Part shown: piece by piece, positions 11,101 through 19,086 of the stretch | How positions within the stretch are numbered: the first letter of the stretch is position 1 | Layout: every line of letters starts with the position of its first letter | DNA from: Austropuccinia psidii | Lineage: Eukaryota > Basidiomycota > Pucciniomycetes > Pucciniales > Sphaerophragmiaceae | Assembly (NCBI GenBank): GCA_023105745.1 | Contig: JALGQZ010000007.1 | Location: 52,805,569-52,869,568, forward strand | Direction: 5' to 3' | Length of the DNA stretch: 64,000 bases | Notes under the pieces: model-generated | Databases searched by the model: none | What the model was told of the DNA's origin: nothing | The model's input: the letters and a program-made list of their open reading frames with translations, nothing else | Program-made: the position numbers and the translations under genes

Positions 11101-11993
11101 ACTCATTCGAAATGAAAGACCTTGGGGAAGCAAGCTTATTACTTGGGATAAAGATTACCCACATCAACAATGGGTTCACGCTATCACAGGAGCACTACAT
11201 CAATACTTTGGCTCGGGAATATGACTTAGAGAAGTATTCACCAGTAAACACTCCCCTCAAACCAAATCTTCAATTAAACAACGCCACCAAGGAGGAGGAA
11301 GCTGAGTTCGCTAATCTTAATATCAATTATCGAAGCGCCATAGGTGCTCTCAACTACATAAGTACCAACACCAGACCTGACATCACATTCGCAGTAAGTC
11401 ACTTATCTCGTTTCTTGGAAAAACCTGGGATGACACATTGGACGGCATGCTTACAGGTACTAAGGTACCTGTATCACACAAAAGATCTATCGCTGCACTA
11501 CTCCAAAGAAGGTAACAAGGGAATAGAAGCATACGCAGATGCTGACTGGGGCAACTCGGTAATTGATAGAAGATCAACATCTGGCTACATTGTAACAGTC
11601 AATGGACATCTGGTGTCTTGGAGAACGAAGAAACAGCCCACCGTATCACACTCAACTACGGAAGCAGAGTACAAGGCTCTTTCCGACATGACGAAAGAAG
11701 TGGAATGGCTGATGCAGCTTCTAAAAGAAATTAACGTGAACACAGAAAACTCAACTCCTCAATTGTTCAACGACAATAAAGGAGCCATTGATTTGGCATT
11801 ATCAAACGCGAATCACAATGGATTCAAAACCAAACACATGGACATTAAATATCACTATATCCGTGACCTAATTAGAAATTCAGTCATCAACTTAAAATAC
11901 ATCTCAACTAATTTTATGGCAGCTGACTTCTTAACTAAGTCAGTCGGCAAAACCATCTTATTACGTTCTCGACGTTTCCTGAATCTCTACTGA
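8112..11993 (+). CDS. Gag-Pol polyprotein of copia element A
   Basis: A single 1293-residue ORF with every Ty1/copia domain in order. Gag (about 1-225) ends in a zinc motif at about 227-244, YC-RDGKHNP-x3-H-x4-CW, with C-x4-H-x5-H-x4-C spacing. The aspartic protease has DTGASNHMF at about 285. The pre-integrase HHCC region starts at SWHDRLGHMH (about 410). The integrase has HLDLCGP (about 466), SDGGGEF (about 529) and PQHNGIAERGN (about 560-566), giving D, D and E. Reverse transcriptase runs from WVFKVKRD (about 830) to YVHVDD (about 974-979). RNase H has YADADWG, a STTEAEY block and the HMDIKYHYIRD end. The product would make particles, copy its RNA and integrate the cDNA. There are no stops or frameshifts, and all catalytic residues named are present, unlike every other copia here. 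The ATG at 8112 follows a 68-nt leader after the LTR. Family assignment is certain; activity is inferred. Confidence 0.95.
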   Translation: MASEADNKNRSRPLPTLSENNYPEWRRRVVMLLKHKKLYQHCVDETLPSVNSDSRPSAADNKIIDANAETCNLIAGTLDSNTFTEIFDDDETMENAHLLWNKLTKRFASSTFNNQARIWMRFCRITYNGNLRSFISEVRQCLNEVISVKVEVGTPTLAFTILTKLPEDYHNIVEKVTENTETLGNPNAILNLLHDVALKEEALNLQNNHQSLALNREIFRSKTIHYCRDGKHNPLASHSADKCWQLHPNLRPERHTRDPKVNLTIARALMTTTQTKSQTCSIVLDTGASNHMFNDIHFFTDIKREVNMEISTGCDKSTLNAAGEGMVKLMDRNGKIWILRDSLYVPNLTTNLVALSRLAREITIKNKGSVYEVFLNNYNTPAFYCATNSGILETTITLPKPISLYTMNESWHDRLGHMHEEGIKRLIPKFKQEGTCTICVQGKFPRLPFKHNFQDAKHPLENIHLDLCGPMQTASIGGARYFMIIVDQFTGYINIRFLKHKNDAYTHFRNFKELAENKQRRKICNITSDGGGEFVNSNFKRLTDESGITHIISPPYTPQHNGIAERGNRAVIEKTHCLLLQSKLPPCFWAEAATTATMLCNLVQKREKTPYQLWNAQAPPINKLRPFGCRTWVRVPEANRKRKFDPVAWEGIFLGYTNQATAYRVLRKVDNTVIISRHVKFEESVFPALSTNFPNVPLQFPVLNFSFNDDHRNLSADTSDLTSDSATEGDVFHDALEELPARRIRVIGPRHPTLISSEIRTDNILPFSRRAHKTDLLKGSPAPTSYKKAIEGNNKEEWTLAIKKELDNMKRLGVWSIEDKKANDHPITTTWVFKVKRDHNDKIVEHKARLCAQGFHQIEGLDYLNTFSPTGRVSSPRVLIAHAASQGFQFHQMDVKSAFLNAPLEEDLTLKIPDGLNEDSKSKVLRLHKAIYGLKQAPLAWYNYLSKWLKNTGFVVAVSDPCVFFRKGIKPVWIYVHVDDLAIFGPDLLDFKTEIKNSFEMKDLGEASLLLGIKITHINNGFTLSQEHYINTLAREYDLEKYSPVNTPLKPNLQLNNATKEEEAEFANLNINYRSAIGALNYISTNTRPDITFAVSHLSRFLEKPGMTHWTACLQVLRYLYHTKDLSLHYSKEGNKGIEAYADADWGNSVIDRRSTSGYIVTVNGHLVSWRTKKQPTVSHSTTEAEYKALSDMTKEVEWLMQLLKEINVNTENSTPQLFNDNKGAIDLALSNANHNGFKTKHMDIKYHYIRDLIRNSVINLKYISTNFMAADFLTKSVGKTILLRSRRFLNLY

Positions 11994-12020
11994 ACCTGCT
12001 TAACTCCGAAGTCGTTCGCA

Positions 12021-12028
12021 AAGGGGGC
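12021..12028 (+). promoter_or_regulatory. Polypurine tract of element A
   Basis: AAGGGGGC directly precedes the 3' LTR at 12029, where plus-strand DNA priming is expected. Confidence 0.75.
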
Positions 12029-12541
12029 TGTTGGAATCAGGGATAAGAAACTACTAGTAATTAGCAGTTTTTTTTTCGCTCAGACACCATCAATGAGTAT
12101 GACTAAAGATGTATCAGATGACTAACCACAGACATCTCTATCCAACGTTTTTATGTCAAAGCTGAAGGAATTCCTTCAGCTTCTATCTCTATAAAATGAC
12201 TCCCATTCTCGCTATCCCTCTACAGTTTATTCAAAAAAAAAACCTTTTGTTGTTTCTTTTCTTTTTACTTAAAATACTCTCACCCTTAATATCCCTTCTA
12301 CTTCGGTTTGTGTGTTGTGGCGTGGTAAGAACTTTTTTTAGACATGTCTTAGTACTATCAGAAACATTCTTATTTTGTTCTATTACTAGTGTTACGTCAA
12401 GGGATTATCTTGTTGTTTATCCACTGTGTCCTCTTAGTTATCATATTTGTACTATCCTTTAGGTATTTCTAGTATTCCCTATGTCCTTACCTATCTAATG
12501 TTACTGAAATATATTCTTTAGTTTCTACATTGAATTTAACA
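12029..12541 (+). repeat. 3' LTR of element A
   Basis: 513 bp, with its own palindrome (12159-12182) and TATAAAA (12190-12196). It ends 13 bp before the host gene's ATG, in the same orientation. A transcript started here would therefore run into the gene, after passing upstream ATGs near 12344, 12480 and 12498. Confidence 0.95.
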
Positions 12542-12554
12542 ATTACCAATCAAG

Positions 12555-12957
12555 ATGGTTTCTCCTAGGTTTATCTTGTTTCAAAGTCTACTTGTCATCG
12601 TGGGCCTCGTCGCCAGCGCACCGCTTCAAGTTGGAAACAAGGTAAGAAAGACAATTCCATGAGATATGACCGAGTGATTAGAACTGAACCAAGTAATGTT
12701 CTCTCCGAAAGGTTGAGAATACCTTAGTTTCACGTAGCCCCGATGAGTACCAACAATCTGGGGCTTCCTGGAGCAAGGGTGGCACTACAAGATTTCGTGA
12801 AGCTTCTGATAGCGCAAAGGCAGGATTTAACTCTTACAACCAACCATATGCTGAAAAATCATCTAAAGAACTGGATTACTACAACAAAAGCTACAACAAG
12901 GGCCAAATTTACAATGAGGAAAGATATGAAGATGACGATGATTACCGGTTTTGGTGA
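12555..12957 (+). CDS. Small secreted protein, two exons (host gene, candidate effector)
   Basis: Exon 1 (12555-12641) encodes 29 residues that form a textbook signal peptide: start MVSPR, core ILFQSLLVIVGLVA, then ASA before PLQ. It ends at AAG followed by the donor GTAAGA. My preferred acceptor is at 12711 (pyrimidine run TTCTCTCC, then GAAAG), which opens exon 2 in frame with GTTGAGAATACC and runs to TGA at 12955-12957. The model gives 110 residues with no cysteine. Exon 2 is rich in Tyr (9), Asn, Ser and acidic residues and ends EDDDDYRFW. Secretion is well supported; function is unknown. An alternative acceptor CCTTAG at 12727 gives another frame that ends at 13018, and GTGAGC at 12954 could be a second donor. 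Codons in the preferred frame show stronger purine-first bias. No family is recognised. Copia A lies in the 5' UTR and copia G starts 217 bp past the stop. Confidence 0.6.
12642..12711 (+). other. Predicted 70-nt spliceosomal intron
   Basis: Donor GTAAGA, a branch-like ACTGAAC at 12682-12688, a short pyrimidine run and acceptor AAG. An in-frame TAA at about 12694-12696 would stop read-through, so splicing is needed. Competing acceptors are GAG at 12717 (same frame) and TAG at 12727 (different frame). Confidence 0.55.
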
Positions 12958-13174
12958 GCACGACCGTGGTGTCTCAGCAACGGCGTTGATTTGGGAGGTT
13001 TTCAGTCCATTCGGATGACCCCAATGATTAAATCGAATTTCTTTCCAACGAAACCCTTTTTACGAGCTTTATTTTACTATATAAAATTATCTGTCATGAA
13101 GAAATTTCAATTCATGATTACTTGTATTTACACATTTTCACTAAATATTCCTTGCACTTTATGAACAGACGTTA
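12958..13174 (+). other. Host gene 3' flank up to element G
   Basis: AT-rich, with CpG still present. No AATAAA was found. It ends CGTTA (13170-13174), the left copy of the target duplication of element G; the right copy is CATTA at 45803-45807. The gene's 3' UTR probably lies here. Confidence 0.5.
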
Positions 13175-13183
13175 TGTCAAAGT

Positions 13184-13724
13184 TGTTAGAATGCAGAACT
13201 AAACGGTATGTATTAGATTTCTGTTATTAGAAGGAGTGATTTGGTAGTAAGACAAAAACAGTGTTATACCTAAACGGTGGAAAACAAGTAACCAAAACAA
13301 TACGATTTAAGATACAACAACACTAAATACTAATAACAGGATTTAGGAACGTCTTTATTATTAAGTCAGTACATTAACATCTTGATGAGTAAATAGAATA
13401 AATACAACTATACCTGAATCAGTCAAGACAATGGATTCTAATGAAGTGAACGAGAGTGAAAGAAGAAGAGAAAGATAAGAAAGAAAAATAGAAGTAGTGA
13501 GAAAAAGAAAAGAAGGTGGGTGATTGAAGGAAAGAGGAAGAGATTGCGATGATCTTGACTGATTTCTGGAGGAGTAGGTTGATTAAATATTTGTTGGGAT
13601 CAATGTTGCATTGATGCGCACGATCTGCAATGTTTGACTGGTGTATTACGTGTAATTACCGGTTATGGTGGCTGAGTGGCGGTTAGTGTTTAGGAGTGGC
13701 TGGTCTTGATTGCTATTTTCAACA
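13184..13724 (-). repeat. 3' LTR of element B
   Basis: 541 bp, reading TGTTAGAATG..TTTTCAACA on the plus strand. It lacks 17 bp present in the other LTR, a loss between GGCTGGT direct repeats. Confidence 0.93.
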
Positions 13725-13731
13725 CCCCCCT

Positions 13732-16700
13732 TCACTCCTAGACGCAAAACGCCTAGAGAATCCAATGATTGAGAAAGAGAGAGACGACTTATGGATTTTG
13801 TAAGAAAGTCCGCTAGCATTAAGTTGGTTGGAGTATAGATTAGTCAAATGCTTGAGTTTTTGACAAATTCCTTCACAAAATGAAGTTGAATATCGATATG
13901 TTTCATTCTTCTTTGGTTCAAATTTGAGTCCCCTTCCACTGTACTGATACAACTTTGATTGTCTTCATGAACTGGGATTGGCTCGGAGTTGGTGTACAGA
14001 GAGCTTTCATTACACCATTGCCGGAACCAAATTATTTCTGAGGTCAGATCACACAGAGCTTTATATTCAGCTTTGGCAGTCGGCTGCTTTCTGGTTTTCC
14101 AGATAACTAAGTTGCCTTTGAAGGTGACCAAAAAACCGGTCACTGACTGACGAGTTTCCTGACAATTCCCCCAATCTGCATCGCTGTACGCCCTTATTCC
14201 TTCCTTGGAGCCCCGAGAGTAAACAAGGCCAATATCTTGGGTGCCATTGAGATATTTTAGCACGTGAAAGAAGCTGTTCCAGTGATTGATGCCAGGATTT
14301 TCTAAAAACTGAGATAAGGAGCTGACAGCGTAAGATAAGTCGGGTCGATTTGCAGTGCTAAGGTAGTTAATGCTTCCTACTGTGCTCCGGTAGCTGACGT
14401 TGAGATTTTTGAATTTTTCCAGTTCATCTTCAGAGGCAGGTCCAATATGGGTTTGAGGTGGAAGAGGAGTGCAAACTGGTTTGCATTTGTCCATGCCATA
14501 CAACTTTAGAAGGGATTCAACAAAATGCTGTTGATCAAGAGAAATAAAATCGTTGCTGTGGGTGATTTTGACCCCAAGCATCAAATCGGCCATGCCCATG
14601 TCCTTGATTTCAAATTCCTTTGAGATCTTGTCTTTGAATGGTTGAACATCTGAACCAAAGATGGCAATATCGTCGACGTGAACATACAGCCACATAGGTG
14701 TTGGCGTGTTTCTGAAAAAGACGCAAGGGTCAAGTAAGCAGGCGATAAAACCAACTTTGGTTAACCAGTTCTTGAGCCTTTCGTACCAGGCCAGGGGCGC
14801 CTGTTTCAAGCCATAGATGGCTTTGTTCAGACAAAGACAATTCTCGTGCTGGTCGAGATCCAGACCCTGAGGAATAGAAAGGTACACAGTTTTAGTCAGC
14901 GGGGCATTTAGAAATGCGCTCTTTATATCCACTTGATGGAAATGAAGATTTTTCAAAGCTGCAAATGAGATTAAGGTTCGAAGAGAGTTCAATCTTCCAG
15001 TTGGAGCGTAAGTCTTCTCAAAGTCCAAACCAAGTGTTTGAGTGAACCCCTGGGGGCAGAGCCGGGCTTTGTATTCGATTATCTCATTCAAGTGGTTGCG
15101 TTTTGTTCTGAATACCCAGGTTGTACCAACAAGTTTGTAATCAGGTTTTAAGTCGACAACTTCCCATACCTGAAGGCGATTCATTGAGGACAGCTCTTTC
15201 TGGATGGCGGAGCTCCAAACTTCCCTTTTTGAGGAATTGAGAGCTTGCTTGAAGGTCCTTGGAGATCCATCATGAACGGAGAGAAACACCTTAGGTCTCC
15301 TGCTGTAACAAAGGATGTGATGACTATCCACAGCAGAGGAGATGATGGTAGGATGTTGAGGCCTGATTACTTTTATTCTTGAGATAGGAGGAGCAACCTC
15401 AGCGGAATCCAGTTCTAGAGACAAATGGGATTCATCTACCATTCTTGAAGTGTCTTCTAGTTCTGGTTCCATGGGTTGGATTTCATCTACCAATCCCATG
15501 TCAGCAGGGTGGGATTCATCTACCACCATAGCTGCCGCTGGGCCATTTTCAGGAATAACAAGGGCCGAATTTGAGCGAGAAGATTTCAATGTTGGAAAGA
15601 GCACTTCATCAAAGATTACATGCCAAGAGATTATTACCTTGCCATCATTTAACCTGAGAACATGATAGGAAGTATTGTCGTTTTCATATCCCAACAGGAT
15701 TCCCTCAGCGCCAATGGGACTGAGCTTCCATTTTCAATGAGTTTTTGGAATGGCAACAATGGCTTGACAGCAAATACTCGTAGTTTCTTAATTCAAGGAG
15801 GTAGGCCTTTCCATAATTGATAAGGACTAAGATTGAATCGGGATGGAGTTGGAGTTATGTTACTGAGGAGAGTAGCGGTATTGATGGCTTCTGCCCAGTA
15901 ACAGTTTGGAAGATTTGAGTGGTTGAGGAGGCATTTTGCCTTTTCCAATATTGTCCGATTCGCTCTTTCAGCAAAGCCATTGTGCTGAGGAGTCTCAGCT
16001 GGAGACATTGTATGTTGGAACCCACATTCTTTAGAGAGTTTCTTGAATTGGTGATTGAGGAACTCTCCTCCTCAATCTGATACCAATTTTTTTATGGTTT
16101 GATCGTGCTGATTCTCCATTGCCTTTTTAGCTAGAACAAACTGATAAAAAGCATCAGATTTGTTTTTGAGCAATTGAATGATTTTATAAGAGGTGGCTTG
16201 ATCCACTATGGTGAGGAAGTATCAAGACCAGACATGGAGGCAGGAGAAATAGGACCGACAAGGTCAATGTGAACACTATCTAAAGGTAGACTTACTTGTT
16301 CAAATTGATCGTTGAAGGGAAGCGAGTGAATTTTATTCTTGTCGCATGTGATACATTTAGTATTTTCACCCGGAAGTCCCATAGACCGGATGATTTGATC
16401 TCCGGGATGGCCCAGTCTTTGGTGCCATAACTTCGGAATTTGCATAATTAATGCTTTAGCTATTAAGCAATCCACCTTCATTAAATTGTTCATAATTTTT
16501 CCTTCAAAGAGTATTTGGTTTCCTGAGAGAAGACTGAAATGGTTTTCTTTTTGATTAATAGTCACATTGTTGTGTCCGAGTCCAAGTAGGCTGATGAGAT
16601 TACAATTGAGCTTTGGAACATAAAGACAGTTGGTCAGTGTGTGGGTTTGTTTGCCACAGATGATTGACACGGTGCCAATTCCTTCAGTGGACAATGAGCT

Positions 16701-17638
16701 GGATATGTCTCCAGTGCAAACGTTAATTGAAGGTGTGACTTGAAGAAACAAGAACATTTCTTTAGAATCAAACATGTGGTGAGTAGCACCACAGTCAATT
16801 ATGAGATCAGAGAGAGAGGTGGATGTACTGTTGCCTGTAACTGAGGCTTGAGCAGTGGATAGATGTGCGGATACGTTTTGATTGTTTTGAGCTCTTTGTT
16901 TGTTGTTAAGACAAGGTGGCCTCAAGTGAGGATTCTCAACAAAACATTCTTGTTTTGTATGAGAAGTGCACATTGGGTTGTGTTTTCCATTAGTACAGTA
17001 ATAAAGAATTTTATAGGGATGAGCTGATTCAGATAGTAAAGCGGTGACGGAAGATTTGATTGGTTCTTCTTGGATGAATGAGTTATTGTGAAAATCTTGA
17101 AGCTTCAAGAGAATTAGATCAGGAAGTTCAATCAACTCCTCATTGAGAGAGAGAGTTTCTACATATTGATTAATTTTCGAGTCTCCAGACAATTTTCCGA
17201 GTAAGGTGAAAGACAATAATTTGGATGGTACGATAATGTTGACAGTCTCCATAGCCATCATAAGTTTTCTATTGTCATCAATGTACTCTTGGAGATTCCC
17301 ATTGTAAGTAGACTTTAACCATTGCATCCATTCACGTCCCCAATTTATTGCTTTTCTTGAAGCTTGGTCCAGAGCACATGGGCGTTTGTGGAGTTTTGTT
17401 TTACCGCTTCAATGAACACTTGATTGCTGACTTGAGAGGTAATGATGCTGATTGCGTTGAAGTTAGTTTTGTTCCATTTATTTAGTGCTGTTGTTGAAAG
17501 ATCCGGTGCTGCAATGTTTTCACAGACATGAAGTAAATCTTTGGATTGAAGCAAGATGACTATTCTCGCACTCCATTCTCCATAATTGGAGCCATCAAGG
17601 ATTGGAATGGAGGAGATTTCAATGTTGCTTTCTGTCAT
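13732..17638 (-). pseudogene. Degraded Gag-Pol of copia element B
   Basis: Read on the minus strand from the ATG at 17638. Gag opens with MTESNIEI and breaks at a stop near 17343. Gag then continues with a YYC-x3-GKHNP..C zinc motif near 16940-17010, a protease with DCGATHHMF near 16780, and an integrase starting at VHIDLVGP near 16260. A frameshift near 16210 follows, then a TGA inside SD-stop-GGEF near 16072, where sister elements have SDRGGEF, so CGA became TGA. AETPQHNGFAERAN lies near 15960. From 15694 down to 13844 one long frame holds the rest of Pol with an intact YVHVDD (about 14672-14692), SDADWGN and the RNase H core, with one more frameshift near 13844 before the C-terminus. It cannot make a working integrase but keeps an intact reverse transcriptase. 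Confidence 0.9.
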
Positions 17639-17681
17639 GGTTTAAGATGAGTTCCACCGTTGTTTTTGGGATTGGAGCTCT

Positions 17682-17695
17682 CAAGACTGTAAATC
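17682..17695 (-). promoter_or_regulatory. Primer binding site of element B (half-tRNA-Tyr type)
   Basis: On the minus strand, GATTTACAGTCTTG directly follows the LTR. It is 14 nt and fully complementary to CAAGACUGUAAAUC, the anticodon arm expected for tRNA-Tyr. Confidence 0.75.
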
Positions 17696-18234
17696 TGTTA
17701 GAATGCAGAACTAAACGGTATGTATTAGATTTCTGTTATTAGAAGGAGTGATTTGGTAGTAAGACAAAAACAGTGTTATACCTAAACGGTGGAAAACAAG
17801 TAACCAAAACAATACAATTTAAGATACAACAACACTAAATACTAATAACAGGATTTAGGAACATCTTTATTATTAAGTCAGTACATTAACATCTTGATGA
17901 GTAAATAGAATAAATACAACTATACCTGAATCAGTCAAGACAATGGATTCTAATGAAGTGAACGAGAGTGAAAGAAGAAGAGAAAGATAAGAAAGAAAAA
18001 GAAAAGAAGGTGGGTGATTGAAGGAAAGAGGAAGAGATTGCGATGATCTTGACTGATTTCTGGAGGAGTATGTTGATTAAATATTTGTTGGGATTGATGT
18101 TGCATTGATGCGCACGATCTGCAATGTTTGACTGGTGTATCACGCGGAATTACCGGTTATGGTGGCTGAGTGGCGGTTAGTGTTTAGGAGTGGCTGGTTG
18201 TTGATCAGGCTGGTCTTGATTGCTATTTTCAACA
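17696..18234 (-). repeat. 5' LTR of element B
   Basis: 539 bp; partner of 13184-13724. It adjoins the primer binding site and is followed by the AAAGT duplication. Confidence 0.93.
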
Positions 18235-18570
18235 AAAGTAAGGAGGAAAGAAGAGGTAGCTCAACGGTAGTGATTGCTTTCGGGTAGAAGATGATTCTTC
18301 CCCCTTGACATGCCTACTGGTCATGATCATCAACTTCACACCACTTTTTCCTACTTAGGTAATCCAATGATAGTATTGAATAAGGAAAGGGATGTCATGT
18401 TGAGGATAAATAGAAGCAAATGCACTTAGACTTCCTAGCAATTAATTTGTTTTCGAATATCCATCTTTTGATCCACTCATGCTTACATTTAATTGATCAT
18501 ATTCAGGAATTTGTCATTCAGGAGGAGCAATAAGGTATTGATTACACTTATTTTCTGAGAGTAGTATAGT

Positions 18571-19033
18571 TAAAAGAATAAACACAGGAATGGAACACAC
18601 TTACCAAATGACGTAATCAGATGACGTAATAACTCAAGACCTGCCAATCATTGTAGATCTCTATTGACCATGTACCTAGACTATTTAAACCCAACTTTCT
18701 GTATCTTAGCTATTCATTACCGTTGTGTTCCTTTCTATCTCTTTTTGTCTCTTTCCTTCCCTCTACGTTTGTTGTGCCTGCTCTCTCCTCACCCTACTGC
18801 GTGGCTAAGACGTAATTGTCTTGCCCTACCAAGGTACTGCACTACTTAATAAAGTCTTAATAACTACTAGCATTATTACCCATATGTAGAGCAATTCATC
18901 GAACACTGTTGTGTTCCTTTCTATCGCTTTTTGTCTCTTTTGTTCCCTCTAGGTTTGTCGTGCCTGCTCTCTCCTCACCCTACTACGTGGCTAAGATGTA
19001 CTTGTCTTGCCCTACTAAGATTTATTTCCCTTA
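18571..19033 (+). repeat. 5' LTR of element C, with internal duplication
   Basis: A segment of about 115 bp beginning GTTGTGTTCC occurs at 18722 and again at 18908 (period 186 bp), separated by about 70 bp of unrelated DNA. The 3' LTR has one copy. The duplication may have arisen after insertion. Confidence 0.8.
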
Positions 19034-19045
19034 GATTATGAGACC
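19034..19045 (+). promoter_or_regulatory. Primer binding site of element C (half-tRNA-Met type)
   Basis: GATTATGAGACC abuts the LTR. Its reverse complement GGTCTCATAATC matches an elongator tRNA-Met anticodon arm (loop CUCAUAA). The implied primer end, C40, is the same as for the tRNA-Tyr sites. Confidence 0.6.
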
Positions 19046-19086
19046 AGAAGCTTCAACCAACCAGGCCAAAAACCACCCACCACAAA

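Larger units (their letters stand above)
7531..12541 (+). mobile_element. Copia element A, full-length and intact
   Basis: A complete Ty1/copia retrotransposon of 5011 bp. It has two 513-bp LTRs starting TGTTGG and ending TTTAACA, a 5-bp target duplication ATTAC (7526-7530, 12542-12546), a half-tRNA type primer site at 8044, one uninterrupted Gag-Pol ORF and a polypurine tract at 12021-12028. The LTRs differ at only one visible site (T near 7863, G near 12361), so insertion was recent and the element may still be mobile. It lies in the same orientation as the host gene, inside that gene's 5' UTR. Confidence 0.95.
13184..18234 (-). mobile_element. Copia element B, full-length, decayed
   Basis: A 5051-bp minus-strand copia inserted nine bases inside G's 5' LTR, with perfect target duplication AAAGT (13179-13183, 18235-18239). 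LTRs are 13184-13724 and 17696-18234. They differ by two indels (about 19 and 17 bp) and a handful of substitutions, so the element is fairly young. The primer site is 17682-17695, and the polypurine tract GAAGGGGGG (minus strand) lies next to 13724. Confidence 0.93.

Noticed and set aside
12743..13018. 91-codon ORF starting MSTNNLGLPG as a stand-alone gene
   Set aside because: It overlaps exon 2 of the secreted-protein gene in another frame and has weaker codon bias. It is kept only as the alternative splice frame.
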